Assembly (NCBI RefSeq): GCF_027580225.2
Contig: NC_073358.2
Coordinates: 44,102,501 to 44,166,500 of the forward strand
DNA: 64,000 nucleotides
From: Misgurnus anguillicaudatus
Lineage: Eukaryota; Chordata; Actinopteri; Cypriniformes; Cobitidae
Reading direction: 5' to 3'
Shown in pieces: positions 11,053 to 20,989 of this stretch (within the stretch, counting starts at the first letter, position 1; each line of letters starts with the position of its first letter). Under the pieces are notes generated by a model. The model made no database searches. It saw only the letters and a list, made by a program, of their open reading frames with translations, and was not told where the DNA came from. The position numbers and the translations under genes are program-made.

Positions 11053-12145
11053 AGTCAAAGTTGTTTTTCAAAGTCGTTTCAGCTACTGCGCATGCGGACA
11101 AGTTGGCAAGCGCCTCGCATAACTCACGTAGCAGAGTCGCTCCCCCAGAGAATCATCATTCTTAATCAATGAATGATTGGTTCTTTTAACTGGAGGGCGG
11201 GACTTCGATCACCAGAGCGGCCATATTGAAATTTGCATTGTCCCCTGTTCATAGTAATAGGAAATCTTGTTATATCCAATATCTTTGATCTAACTCTCTG
11301 GTGTCACATCTGTCATGGACTGCGAGAGGTGCTTTCTTTTCTTTGAAAACGTTGTGATGTCTTTGTTATTAAGTGGACTCGATCTAACCATGAAGCAATT
11401 TTATTCAAATCAGCCCAACCGATTACGCCCTCCAGCGCACCTGCAGGCTGTTTTATAACACAGTAATGTATAAAACCCCATCGGAGACAATGTTCAAGTT
11501 TTTTCACGACTGCTCAAAGGAGCTATTGTTCAACATTACATATTGAACAGGGTAAGACACCTGTTACTATTCAAGCAAAAGGTAAAAAGTAGTTGTTTAC
11601 ATTAGATGTAAATGTACACAATTATAAATAACAGTGTTTATCTGTTTCATTTTGGAAAAGCAATTATCAGGTTCTACCTGTTGCACATGAAAACAAAAAC
11701 CTCCTAGCACAGACTTTAAGTTTTTTCGACCTTAACACATCTTCTAAATGCCCCATAACCATCTCGTACTATTATCCTTAACGCCGCTCTCAGAAGAAAA
11801 CCCATAAAAACACGACCTGATACATTCCTGTTCACATTTCTAAATCCGCGTGGAAAACTCGACCGTCTGTTGGTACTTGTCACTTGTCACATGGTGCACT
11901 TGCGGCATTCTAGAAAGTTGAAATGTTTTTAACTTGATGCAGATGCATCGCTTCCCATATGAGCGCGTCGCTTCCAATATGAGCGTGCATACTGCGCGCC
12001 TACATTTGAAATAACAAACTTGAGTGCGCAAAAGACGCGAAATGTGAATCGCCCCTTATGAGTCCAATTAGATTCAAAAACTTGAAGGCCGACCCGAGAG
12101 GGTTTAGGTCTAAAAGTTTAATTTGTGCTTCGAACACGAGTCGGG
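11053..12145. other. Non-coding stretch, likely old repeat remnants
   Basis: No gene seen. GCCCGACCCGAG-like words near 12.08-12.15 kb and CGGGTCTCGGG near 12.42 kb suggest the two ends of an older repeat into which the elements at 12146 and 12441 inserted. Confidence 0.35.
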
Positions 12146-12402
12146 TACACAAGAATGTGTTAATTTTTTACACTTCTTTGTGTGTAAGCTTTTAACACAT
12201 TATGTGTAATTGTAACACATTATGTGTCATTTTGTGTTGATTTTGTGTTAAAATATAACACAAGTTGTGTTAAAAGTAACACAAAATGTGTTGTTTTAAT
12301 AATAACACAGAGATGGGTGGATTCTGGGACAACGCATTTAGTGTGTTGTCCCAGAATCAACACTAATGTGTTGTTCTTAACACATTTGTTCTAAGAGTGT
12401 AT
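12146..12402. mobile_element. AACACA-rich palindromic MITE
   Basis: The ends TACAC...AAGAATGTGTTAA and TTAACACATTTGTTCTAAGA are inverted repeats, and the body is built of (T)TAACACA / TGTGTTA words. A hairpin CTGGGACAACGCATTTAGTG / GTGTTGTCCCAG lies near 12326-12350. TA target duplication likely. Confidence 0.6.
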
Positions 12403-12440
12403 AATAATAGCAGCATCGGGTCTCGGGTAATTTAAAATGA

Positions 12441-13407
12441 ACCTGGGCCGGGTTTCCCAAAAGCATCGTAAGGCTAAGTTGATCGTAAAAACGATAGTAC
12501 GAATCATCTTAAAATTACGGGCCGTTTCCCAAAAGCTTCGTAACTTAAGTAGCACTTGAAAATCATTGTTGATCTACGAGTGCTCTGGAGTAATCGTTCA
12601 TTCATAAGTGCATCGTAAGACAACAGAGTTACAAGGTCACCTGCAGCACAACCAGCAAATTGCACTCCTGCAATGACGATAATGTAATGTTTTGAATGTA
12701 TATTTATTTATTGGGTTCTTCTTTGTTTATTTGTTTAAATTACTTTAATATAATATATTTATTATTTAAATGACTAAACATAAATTAATAAAGAAGGAAA
12801 ACGTATTTGGTACAATTTTGGTAAAAGTTGGTACTAGCAAATTGATAAATGGTTCCTACCAATTGCTGCTATAATTCATCTAGGCTACAGTAAAAAAATG
12901 TTTTGAAGGGTATGGCATCTGATTAAAGAAACCAAATAAATATTTACGGTACAATGCAATAATCCATAATAATAAATAAACATAGATAATAAAAAACAAC
13001 AAATAATAATAATAATCTAAACTATAATATAAAATGCAGAAGGCATTTTGCAGTGGGACGAGTCCTAACTAAATACGGAAAATAATATTTCATTATGAAC
13101 AATTTTAAAACATTTAAAAAGTCACTGAACAATTATGAATAATAATATAAAAAATATTATTGCACATCGACTAAAGATGATTAGCCTAAACAAGCTTCAG
13201 CTACAAATTTGAGTCATTCTATTGGTGACATTTCAGCACTTGACAAACGGATAGTGACTCGTAAGTAGCACTTAAAACCCAGCTGCGAGCGATCGTTTCA
13301 CGTGCATCTTTGGGAAACGCACGTAAATGAACAACGAATGTTAGTTAAGTAGCTCGTAGAAAGTGCTCTTAAGTGCTAAGTTCAATCGTTATCGGGAAAC
13401 CCAGCCC
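12441..13407. mobile_element. DNA element with GGGTTTCCC ends and 8-bp flanking repeat
   Basis: Left CTGGGCCGGGTTTCCCAAAA and right GGGAAACCCAGCCC are inverted. Flanking TAAAATGA at 12433-12440 and 13408-13415 is an 8-bp direct repeat, consistent with hAT-type insertion. A second inverted pair (CGTTTCCCAAAAGC near 12523; CTTTGGGAAACGCAC near 13308) suggests a subterminal repeat or a nested relative. No transposase. Confidence 0.55.
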
Positions 13408-13440
13408 TAAAATGAGACAACCCAATGGTTTATAAAGTTT

Positions 13441-13687
13441 TAAGGGGACACTCCACTTTTTTGTTTGAAGTTTTAAATAGGAAAAATATCGAAACCCTTT
13501 GGTTATTTTTTAGCACAATGCTAATGGTCTAATCAGATTCAATGGATTATGCTAAGCTATGCTAAAAGTGGTACCGCCTGACCCGGAGATCGGCTGAATG
13601 AATTTCAAAATGGTAAAAATCAAATGTTTCATTCTAGGGGAGCTGGAAAATGAGCATATTTTCAAAAAAAGTGGAGTGTCCCTTTAA
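13441..13687. mobile_element. GGGACACTCCAC foldback MITE, copy 2 (internally deleted)
   Basis: Both ends are present (AAGGGGACACTCCAC and GTGGAGTGTCCCTTTAA). The left arm jumps directly to GTTTTAAATAGGAAAAATAT, so one arm is largely deleted. It sits at a TTAA in the centre of a ~30-bp palindrome (see findings). Confidence 0.75.
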
Positions 13688-13777
13688 AACTTCATAAACC
13701 AAACATATAACGTCTTATTCTTTCTGCCCTGGATCTTATATGATCCATTACAAGCAAATAATAAATACTATAGAAGA

Positions 13778-13921
13778 CCGTCACTGTCACTAAGTGCATA
13801 TTAGTACATCAAAGGCACATATTCATACTTCAAAGGTACAAATCTGTACCTTAATGGTACATATTAGGACCTTTTTAAAGTGTTCTGTCCCAGTGGCAGC
13901 TTCCCATTTTCTGACAGTGTA
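13778..13921. mobile_element. GTACATATT-rich MITE, copy 2
   Basis: Contains CAAAGGTACAAATCTGTACC and ends in TTTTCTGACAGTGTA, the inverted form of the family's TACACTGTCA start. Confidence 0.55.
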
Positions 13922-14089
13922 AATTTTTTAAAATGCTATACAACAAAGGAAGTAAAGGGCCAAACAAGTCTGGAAAATCCGATTTACTCTTTTATTCTGA
14001 AGCCTACCAACGTTAAAAGAACACGGTGCTTTAAAAGTCCCTCTCCTCATCGTGTCAAATCCAAAGAGGTTTTCTCTTACCATCTGCCT

Positions 14090-14330
14090 CAATGAGAAGA
14101 AAGATAAAAGCCTATTGACTAGCTCGAGCTGCGGTTAATGCAAATTGCTGCTCGCTATCAATGTATTATTTATAGAGCGAGCCGGAGATGTTTTCCACTG
14201 AACTGGGAGCTTGGCTTACAGGAGATTAGTTATGCTATCACATTCATTTAGCAGGGAGTAATTGCTTAACTGCAGGGGAATTAACATGTGTTACACTTCC
14301 ACCGGAGCTACATGCTGTTTATATGGGTGA
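14090..14330. promoter_or_regulatory. Candidate conserved non-coding element with octamer
   Basis: Repeat-free block containing ATGCAAAT-type sequence (TTAATGCAAATTGC near 14136), TATTATTTATAGAG, and AGTAATTGCTTAACTGCAGG near 14257. These are typical POU/homeodomain-type cores. Non-coding. Inferred enhancer-like; conservation untested. Confidence 0.3.
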
Positions 14331-14731
14331 CAGTCATATTAGGGTTATCAATATTAAAAGATAAACAAATGACAAAGGTACTGGGAAAAGCACTTCAGCG
14401 GAAAGGATCTGGCAACCCTGCAAACCGCTAACCAAATCTCGAAAGCATTCGTGACCAGAGAGCATTTGAATAACAAATCAGTCATAATGGTATAATCTGA
14501 GGTCGATCTATATGGCTAGAGCCGATGTTTGCAAATATGCAAATATAACGCATATAGAGTAAAGCCATTATTGCACGTGTCACATAAGTCTTTCATGGAA
14601 ATTGCATCCAGTTGTTACTTGTTTCTAAAGGGATGCTTACTATAAAAGATATCACAATTGCTGTCTATACCATAGTTGTTAGATGGTAAAAAGTGGGACA
14701 AGGAGAGTTGAAAAACTTAAATTATACAAAA
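14331..14731. other. Non-coding stretch, no gene seen
   Basis: No coding potential or repeat family recognised. Confidence 0.45.
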
Positions 14732-15285
14732 TACACTCACCTAAAGGATTATTAGGAACACCATACTAATACTGTGTTTGACCCCCTTTCGCCTTCAGAA
14801 CTGCTTTAATTATACGTGTTATTGATTCAACAAGATGCTGAAAGCATTCTTTAGAAATGTTGGCCCATATTGATAGGATAGCATCTTGCAGTTGATGGAG
14901 ATTTGTGGGATGCACATCAAGGGCATGCAGCTCCCGTTCCACCACATCCCAAAGATTCTCTATTGGGTTGAGATCTGGTGACTGTGGGGGCCATTTTAGT
15001 ACAGTGAACTCATTGTGATGTTCAAGAAACCAATTTGAAATTATTCAAGCTTTGTGACATGGTGCATTATCCTGCTGCAAGGAGCCATCAGAGAATGGGT
15101 ACATGGTGGTTATAAGAAGATGGACAGGGTGAAAAACAATGCTCAGGTAGGCCAATGGTATTTAAACGATGGCCAATTGGCACTAAGGAGTCTAAAGTGG
15201 GCCAAGAAAACATCCCCCACACCATTACACCATTGCATAATGAGAAATTGAACAGGTGTTCCTAATAATCCTTTAGGTGAGTGTA
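14732..15285 (-). mobile_element. Tc1-like transposon, internally deleted
   Basis: Perfect terminal inverted repeats of about 30 bp (TACACTCACCTAAAGGATTA on the left and its complement at 15266-15285), starting and ending in TA as expected for Tc1/mariner. The transposase reads on the minus strand, and the middle and 5' part are deleted. Close to intact at its ends, so relatively young. Confidence 0.88.
14766..15228 (-). pseudogene. Tc1-like DDE transposase, C-terminal remnant
   Basis: On the minus strand the reading frame gives the second catalytic-Asp context QDNAPCHKA, the hallmark WPPQSPDLNPIENLW (the E of DDE lies in NPIEN), and the conserved C-terminal stretch ending KGGQTQY before a stop at 14766-14768. 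It is broken by an in-frame TGA at 15045-15047, directly after CHKA, and by a frameshift (one extra base near 15155-15165) upstream. Only about 130 codons remain of a family protein of about 340, and the N-terminal helix-turn-helix and first Asp are missing. It cannot encode an active enzyme. No host function suggested. Confidence 0.88.
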
Positions 15286-15591
15286 GAAATGTAGAAATAC
15301 AATACCTCTGATCCAAAACTTGCAATGACAGTTATGCTGTATATTAAGAAACACATATTTTAAAGTAATAATAATAAAATAAAATTACACACATAATGCT
15401 GATTTGTTTTAAACCCATTGTTGGCTCAAATATAAACACTTACTAGGTTAATTTAACCCAGCGGCTGGGTTTGTTCCTTTCTGTCCCAATGCTTGGTTGG
15501 AAATAACCCAGCATTTGTTCACAGTGTTATTATTACAGTGTAATAATAATAAAAAGGAGGGAAATATTTGGTGCACTATGTTGCTGCTGGT
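15286..15591. other. Non-coding, with AACCCAGC repeat words
   Basis: About 15440-15530 holds inverted and direct AACCCAGC/GCTGGGTT words typical of a short dispersed fish repeat; a related AACCCAACCGTTGGGTTAAA sits near 20945. No gene. Confidence 0.4.
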
Positions 15592-15860
15592 GTACAGTTG
15601 TCAAAAATTGGTGCCAAGCTGTCACTGGGGCAATGCCCTTTAAAAAGGCCTTAATATGTACCATTCAGGTACAGATATGTCATGCATGATGCATATTGGA
15701 GTACTAATATTTACCTTTGAGGTGCCCTTTATGCACTCTTTAGAACCAATATGTATCTCTGAGGTACTAATAAGAACTCTTTAGGTGCCAAGGTGTACTT
15801 TTTGAAAGGGTACCGCCCCAATGACCAATAAGGATAATTTCTTTACCATTTTTTTTGTCT
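15592..15860. mobile_element. GTACATATT-rich MITE, copy 3
   Basis: The longest copy: TACAGTTGTCAAAAATTGG, then GTCACTGGGGCAATGCCCTT, several AATATGTA and GGTACTAATA words, and AAAGGGTACCGCCCCAATGA. The right end is degraded. Confidence 0.55.
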
Positions 15861-16314
15861 ATAATGCTGATTTAAAAATCAGGTGTATTTGTAGGTAGCT
15901 TAAAACAGCTAATGTAGAAGAAAACACTTTTTTTTAGCTTTCTTTGTTTAGTGGAGTTGACTTCACAATAGTACTTCCTATGCAGAATTAACAAACACAG
16001 CACCCATCAAGCACCTCTTTCTCTTTTTCAGTTCAAACTACTTCAAAGTAGCTGAACTGACATCCCAAACACAACAACACCGCCTTTAAACACCTCTACA
16101 ATAAATGTACTCTCTCGCTATGCGACACATTTCTTTTCGCATCCCTGTAATATGCAAATAAATCAACAATCACAAGTCTGGTAGCCATTTTCTGTCATCC
16201 ACGCATGCACAAACACACAAGCAAATAGACGACAGCCTTTCATAATATAAACTCCAAAATCACTCTTTAGGTAAACACACACACACACACAAACATGTAA
16301 AAAAGATTTCTTAC
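15861..16314. other. Putative intron downstream of the microexon (minus strand)
   Basis: AT-rich, with a short (AC)n at about 16277-16290. No gene or repeat family recognised. Confidence 0.4.
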
Positions 16315-16344
16315 CTTGTCATCAATGTCACTCTCGCTGTCACA
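16315..16344 (-). CDS. Candidate 30-nt coding microexon, AUTS2/FBRSL1-family-like
   Basis: Read on the minus strand, a polypyrimidine tract and acceptor (TCTTTTCTCCTTACAG) are followed by exactly 30 nt and a near-perfect donor (GACAAG|GTAAGAAATC). The 30 nt are ten open codons, CDSESDIDDK, so inclusion keeps frame if the exon is phase 0. From memory, AUTS2 has a very similar short segment (CDSDSDQEEK) between GYF and ASDASSEKLF, and the paralogue FBRSL1 an even closer CDSESD...DDK form. These are nuclear, PRC1-associated transcriptional regulators with giant introns. No neighbouring exon of that gene was found in the window, as expected if flanking introns are long. A chance splice-site pair in a 64-kb window is possible, but paired strong sites around an acidic in-frame decapeptide are unusual. 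Which paralogue it is cannot be decided here. Confidence 0.5.
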
Positions 16345-16726
16345 CTGTAAGGAGAAAAGATATGAGAGAATTATTCATTTATTCTCTGACCTCATTATCG
16401 GTTTAGGTATGATTTTTACCGCTGCTCTTCTTTTACGATCTTTCTCTCCTTCGGTGACACCTTTCGACAAAAATGGAGGTGATGATGGTGAAAATGTGAT
16501 ACATTTGAAAGAGGATGCCACGGTTCAAAAGTGAGATGGCGTCAAAACTTTCAGTCGGTTTTCAGAAGCCGGTTATAGCATACGAGCCGTTCAATGAAAG
16601 ATAATAGACAGATAGTTGAGAGGGAAAATTTTCGTATATGGGTGAAACCTTGAAACATTACTGAATAAAATGAAGCCTCTGAAAGCTACCTGACAGCCAG
16701 CAAGAGCTGAGATAGAAATTTAGGAA

Positions 16727-16737
<11 letters not shown>
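16345..16737. other. Putative intron upstream of the microexon (minus strand)
   Basis: Contains the acceptor and branch region for the microexon. The 72-aa plus-strand ORF at 16316-16534 runs antisense through it and is not supported. Otherwise nothing recognised. Confidence 0.4.

Positions 16738-16810
<73 letters not shown>
16730..16810. repeat. (TA)n microsatellite
   Basis: About 75 bp of uninterrupted AT/TA dinucleotide. Cruciform- and slippage-prone. Confidence 0.95.
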
Positions 16811-16812
<2 letters not shown>

Positions 16813-17084
16813 TTATTTATATAAAACATTTATTTATTTATTTTCAGTGATGATAATCATTTTTTATTTATGCATCTGTAGAAGATGTGATTTTACTGAC
16901 CAAATTCAGACGTGAATAGACAATTTCTGGGCGCAGTGAAGCACAGAGAATAGCCACAGTATGAACTTTAAAAATGTTTCAAAAAAATCAAATTAGGATA
17001 CACTGTCTCCCTCTCTTCATATTACAAAATACCCTCAATAACACTTAGCAGACACTGGAGTGCCATATTCTTACATAAATATTT

Positions 17085-17250
17085 CATGCCAGGCCATTAT
17101 CGCACACTCCTGTGCCTCTCGCCTTTCATTCGTCCATGCAGCGCAGGACATTCGGGTCTCGCAGCAGAAACAGACTGCAATTACGCATATGCAAATGAGC
17201 AATTATAGAACATTTGCACTTTAAGGAGCGATCGCAACCACTCACTTCTG
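17085..17250. promoter_or_regulatory. Candidate conserved non-coding element with octamer
   Basis: Repeat-free block with CAATTACGCATATGCAAATG (octamer ATGCAAAT at about 17186) next to GAGCAATTATAG. It lies within 1 kb of the microexon. Non-coding; regulatory role inferred from motif clustering only. Confidence 0.32.
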
Positions 17251-17360
17251 TTTTCTTAATAAGGATCAGAAGTTCATCTTTTTTATTTTTGTGTTGGTTG
17301 ATTTTCTAATCCACTATCTATAGTATCAATCAAGTGAATGAGCATTTGTTTACATCTTAG

Positions 17361-18673
17361 AGGCTGTTTACATCTGGTATTAAGATGTGTTTTCGTCGAT
17401 CGGATCACAAGTGGACGAGAGAGAGGCATTCTGTTTACACCCGGTATTTATAGGGACACTACACTTTTTTTGAAAATATGCTAATTTTCCAGCTCCCCTA
17501 AAGTTAAATATTAGATTTTTACTGTTTTGGAATCCATTCAGCCGATCTTCGGGTCTGGTGTTACCACTTTTAGCATAGTTTAGCACAATCCATTGAATCT
17601 GATTAGACCATTAGCATCGCGCTCAGAAAAAACTAAAGATTTTCGATAATTTTCCTATTTAAAACTTGACTCTTCTGTAGTTACATCGTGTACTAAGACC
17701 GACAGAAAATTAAAAGTTGTGATTTCTAGGCATATATGGCTAGGAACTATACTGTCATTCTGGCGTAATAATCAAGAACTTTGCCGCCGTAACATGACTG
17801 CAGGAGGCGCAATGATATTAGGCAGTGACCAAAAATAGTCCCCTGCTATTAAAAGTTACTAAGGGGACTATTTTAGGTTGCTGCGTAATATAATTGCCCC
17901 TGCTGCAGCCATGTTACGGCAACAAAGTCCTTGATTATAACGCCAGTCGGCTTAGATTTCGGCTGAATAGATTCCAAAAACGGTAAAAATAAAATATTTA
18001 ACTGTAGTGGAGCTGGAAAATTTGAATATTTTCAAAAAAAAGTGGAGTGTCCCTTTAAATTTGTTTCTTTTGTCCACTTTCGACCACTTCTGTCCTGATA
18101 ACTTCGATGGTCGGTGGAGATAATGGGCGAGTCCCTGGGCTTTCGTTTAAACGCAATGGGTTCAAATTGACGCAAACTAATATTATGAAGGTCTGCTGCT
18201 TGTATTGTTAGTAAATATGCTGCACAGTGTTTTGTACATGTGTATGTAAGACCTTTCTCTGATATTTCAGCGCAATTGATGAAATAAGCTCGCGCAACTT
18301 TCACATGCTCGAAAAATTTAACTAGTAAAAGACGTTTAGAGCAGCCACTTTGGTTTTATCAACGAAAGCCTAAAGATCGCGCTGTACACTTTGTGTTCAC
18401 GGTAGACGTCAAAAAGATGTAAAACATTGTGCTTAGTACATCACATTAGATGAAAAGGCGGAGAGTAGGCGGTCTCTTGTGGCTGTTCGAATACATTCGA
18501 CCACATGTGCATTTACACCACAAAAGCAATCTAGTCGATAGTGTTTTTGACTACCTCTAAATGTGGTCGAAAGTGGACGAGCTCAAAATGTTCTGAACAC
18601 TGTTTACACCTTTCTTTAGCGTCGTCCGCTTATGATCCATTGGACAAAAACGCGTCTTGGTGTAAACAGGCCC
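17361..18673. mobile_element. MITE with (G)GGCCTGTTTACACC ends, interrupted
   Basis: Left AGGCTGTTTACATCTGGTAT and right TTGGTGTAAACAGGCCC are inverted, with GATCACAAGTGGACGA-type subterminal sequence on both sides. TTAG on each flank (17357-17360, 18674-18677) is a possible short target duplication. Split by the foldback MITE at 17452-18057. Confidence 0.65.
17452..18057. mobile_element. GGGACACTCCAC foldback MITE, copy 3 (near full length)
   Basis: Ends AGGGACACTACACTTTTTTT and AAAGTGGAGTGTCCCT. Two ~280-bp inverted arms meet at a central hairpin (ATAGTCCCCTGCTATTAAAA against TAAGGGGACTATTTTAG, 17837-17875). It lies inside the older element at 17361-18673. Confidence 0.82.
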
Positions 18674-18985
18674 TTAGTGGGAGCGTATTCAGTGATTTAG
18701 AAAGAGGTTGCGAAATTCAATTGTGCATCTCTTTGTCCCCAAATTTGTCTATAAAGAATTTCATTCAGTTGTTTAATGTCTGGTTAGCTATTCTTGGGAG
18801 AATCTTAAGGTGCTAGTTTTTTTCGTCTAGAGCTGTTAACACCTTATTACACGGGTGCTCTGGAATGATTGATCTTGATTGGCCATTGGTGACATCCTGA
18901 GTTTTGTTATTCCCAGTAAAAAACCCACCTGAAACCAATAACAAAGCCCCAACCATGAACTGTGAGTCATCTTGACCAGCACACT
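18674..18985. other. Non-coding stretch, no gene seen
   Basis: No repeat or gene recognised. Confidence 0.4.
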
Positions 18986-19802
18986 TTAAAGCTCACGTAA
19001 CACACGCTGTTTCTGCATTTCTGATATTAATCTGGAGTACCTATAGAGTAGTATGACATCCTTTATATCTCCGAAGAGTCTTTAGTTTAATCAGATTTAT
19101 AAAAGATTAGCTTTACCGAATCTTTCCGATAACGTACGAAAAAATGAAGAAGGAGGAGTTATAACACGGGAGGAGCGAGTACGAGTCATGCAACACTATA
19201 CAACACTTTTTTAACATATGATTCACTACATGTTCGTGTCATTTATATAATATACACGCGCCTATTTCCAACATAAGACAGAAGTCTTACTTACCACGTG
19301 TAACTCGTCATGACCCGGTTCTGAAAATCCACCGCATCAAACACACACGCAAAACTCCGCTGCTAATCCGGATAATAAACTATATCCATTGTTTCCATGA
19401 GGCTGGATGTCTTCTCCTTACATCCAAAAACACACTTCTTGTTGTGCCATTGTTGACTTTTGAAATTAAACAAAGCTGAGTGGCGTGATAAGCTGTTAGC
19501 AAGCTCTAGCGTCTCCCGCTGACTGACGGCTGGGCGGGGTTTTCCGGGGGAAGTTTTCCGGCGGAAGCCCATATAAAGAAGTGATACGTATCGAAAACCC
19601 CTGAAACGTCAGTTAGAACCGTAATCGAAAAAAATTAGCCGAAACTTGTACGAACCCTGGCGAAGTGCATTCGGCACAGAAATACTCTGAAACACGCCCA
19701 ACTGCATTTTTGACACTTTGCCTACGTTTAGCATGAGGAAACAACTCTATAACTGTGTTAATAAGTCAGAATGCTTGAAATATCATTAAACCCCCCCTTT
19801 AA
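18986..19802. mobile_element. TTAA-flanked dispersed repeat (~0.8 kb)
   Basis: TTAA at both ends (18986 and 19799). It begins AAAGCTCACGTAACACACGC and ends AAACCCCCCCTTTAA, which I recognise as the ends of a common cyprinid repeat. Terminal inverted repeats are short. Contains a strong minus-strand acceptor/donor pair at 19295-19320 but no long ORF. Confidence 0.5.
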
Positions 19803-20900
19803 TACTTACAAATAAATTAAATATATAGACGAATAATTAATACGATTTTATTTAAAAATGATTAAACCAAGTGCATTTTGGGACTTTAAACTTATCTGAA
19901 CTTGTCTTGGCTTAAAGCTACTAGGTAGCAGGTTTTCCCTGTGGAAGATCTGCATTTCTTACAAATATATTAAATACATTTTTCATGAGCATTTACGTAT
20001 TCATGTGGCAAGTAGTCGTGTAATAAGTGGGATAATATACATGCATTTATGTACATTATGTTATCACACATAAATCCCTTAAGGGTAAGATAAGACTCTG
20101 CCGCTTCACATCGGGATCACCATGTCGGGATTTTTCTGCAATAACATCCGGCTAGCTTATCCTACTTTTAATGCGATTTAAACAACAACAAAAAAAGTTA
20201 AAGAACCCAAAGAAACCTTCTGCCTTTCAGTCTATTATTAACCAGCAAGGTCCTGCTCAAACCATCAGCCTTATAAAATATTTGTTTGTGGCTTAATTTG
20301 TTTGCTGCATGTGTCGTGTCTTGTTGCCTCATCTGCCTACTCAAATATACAACCTCCTACACAAAATATTACAACACGCTTTTCTATCCCCAACATGAAA
20401 ATAAAGACAAAAACTACAGCCAGAGAGAGAAAAAAACTTCAATTAGGCTTGCATTTCCCTTTGAATCCACCTGATGTTCAATGTACATTTATGTGAGTGC
20501 ATACTGTGGATTAGAAAGGTCCATTCATTGACTCCCTGTGCCTTTGCCGCGCTATGCAGCACTGCCTAAACAAATCCTAATTGCTCGACTCTACTTGTCA
20601 CAAGTCATTCGTTGTGGGTCCAAGGCATTAACGCAAACAAAGTGGCTTAGCCAGTTGTCAATCAGGTTTGTATTCAGGTGGGATTTTCTTGTTAGGGGAT
20701 GTGGTTGTTAAACGGCCCTGTCAGTGACTCAAGCACACTATATGGTTATTGCTGTGCTCCAGTAGGTAAATATAACAAAGATGCTCTGTGTATGAATGTA
20801 TCATTCACATGTGCAGAAAACATCCCACATACAATGTAATATTTGCAAGTTTGATGAGAGATCATTTAAGTGACAGGGTACAATGGTTTGTTGATTGTAC
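19803..20900. other. Non-coding stretch, no gene seen
   Basis: About 20510-20720 is repeat-free and moderately GC-rich and could be conserved; no coding potential. ORFs at 20286-20496 overlap in two frames without recognisable domains. Confidence 0.4.
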
Positions 20901-20989
20901 AGACATATGTGGACTGAATGCCTGGTTGGGTAAAATGTGGACGAACCCAACCGTTGGGTTAAATTATTTTAGAAAATGTCCACGTTTGA

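Noticed and set aside
14040..14100. Minus-strand exon ending at a GGCAGATG|GTAAGAG donor
   Set aside because: No convincing acceptor at a sensible distance with an open frame; single donor-like words are expected by chance.
16316..16534. 72-aa plus-strand ORF
   Set aside because: It is antisense to the candidate microexon and its splice sites, with no recognisable domain.
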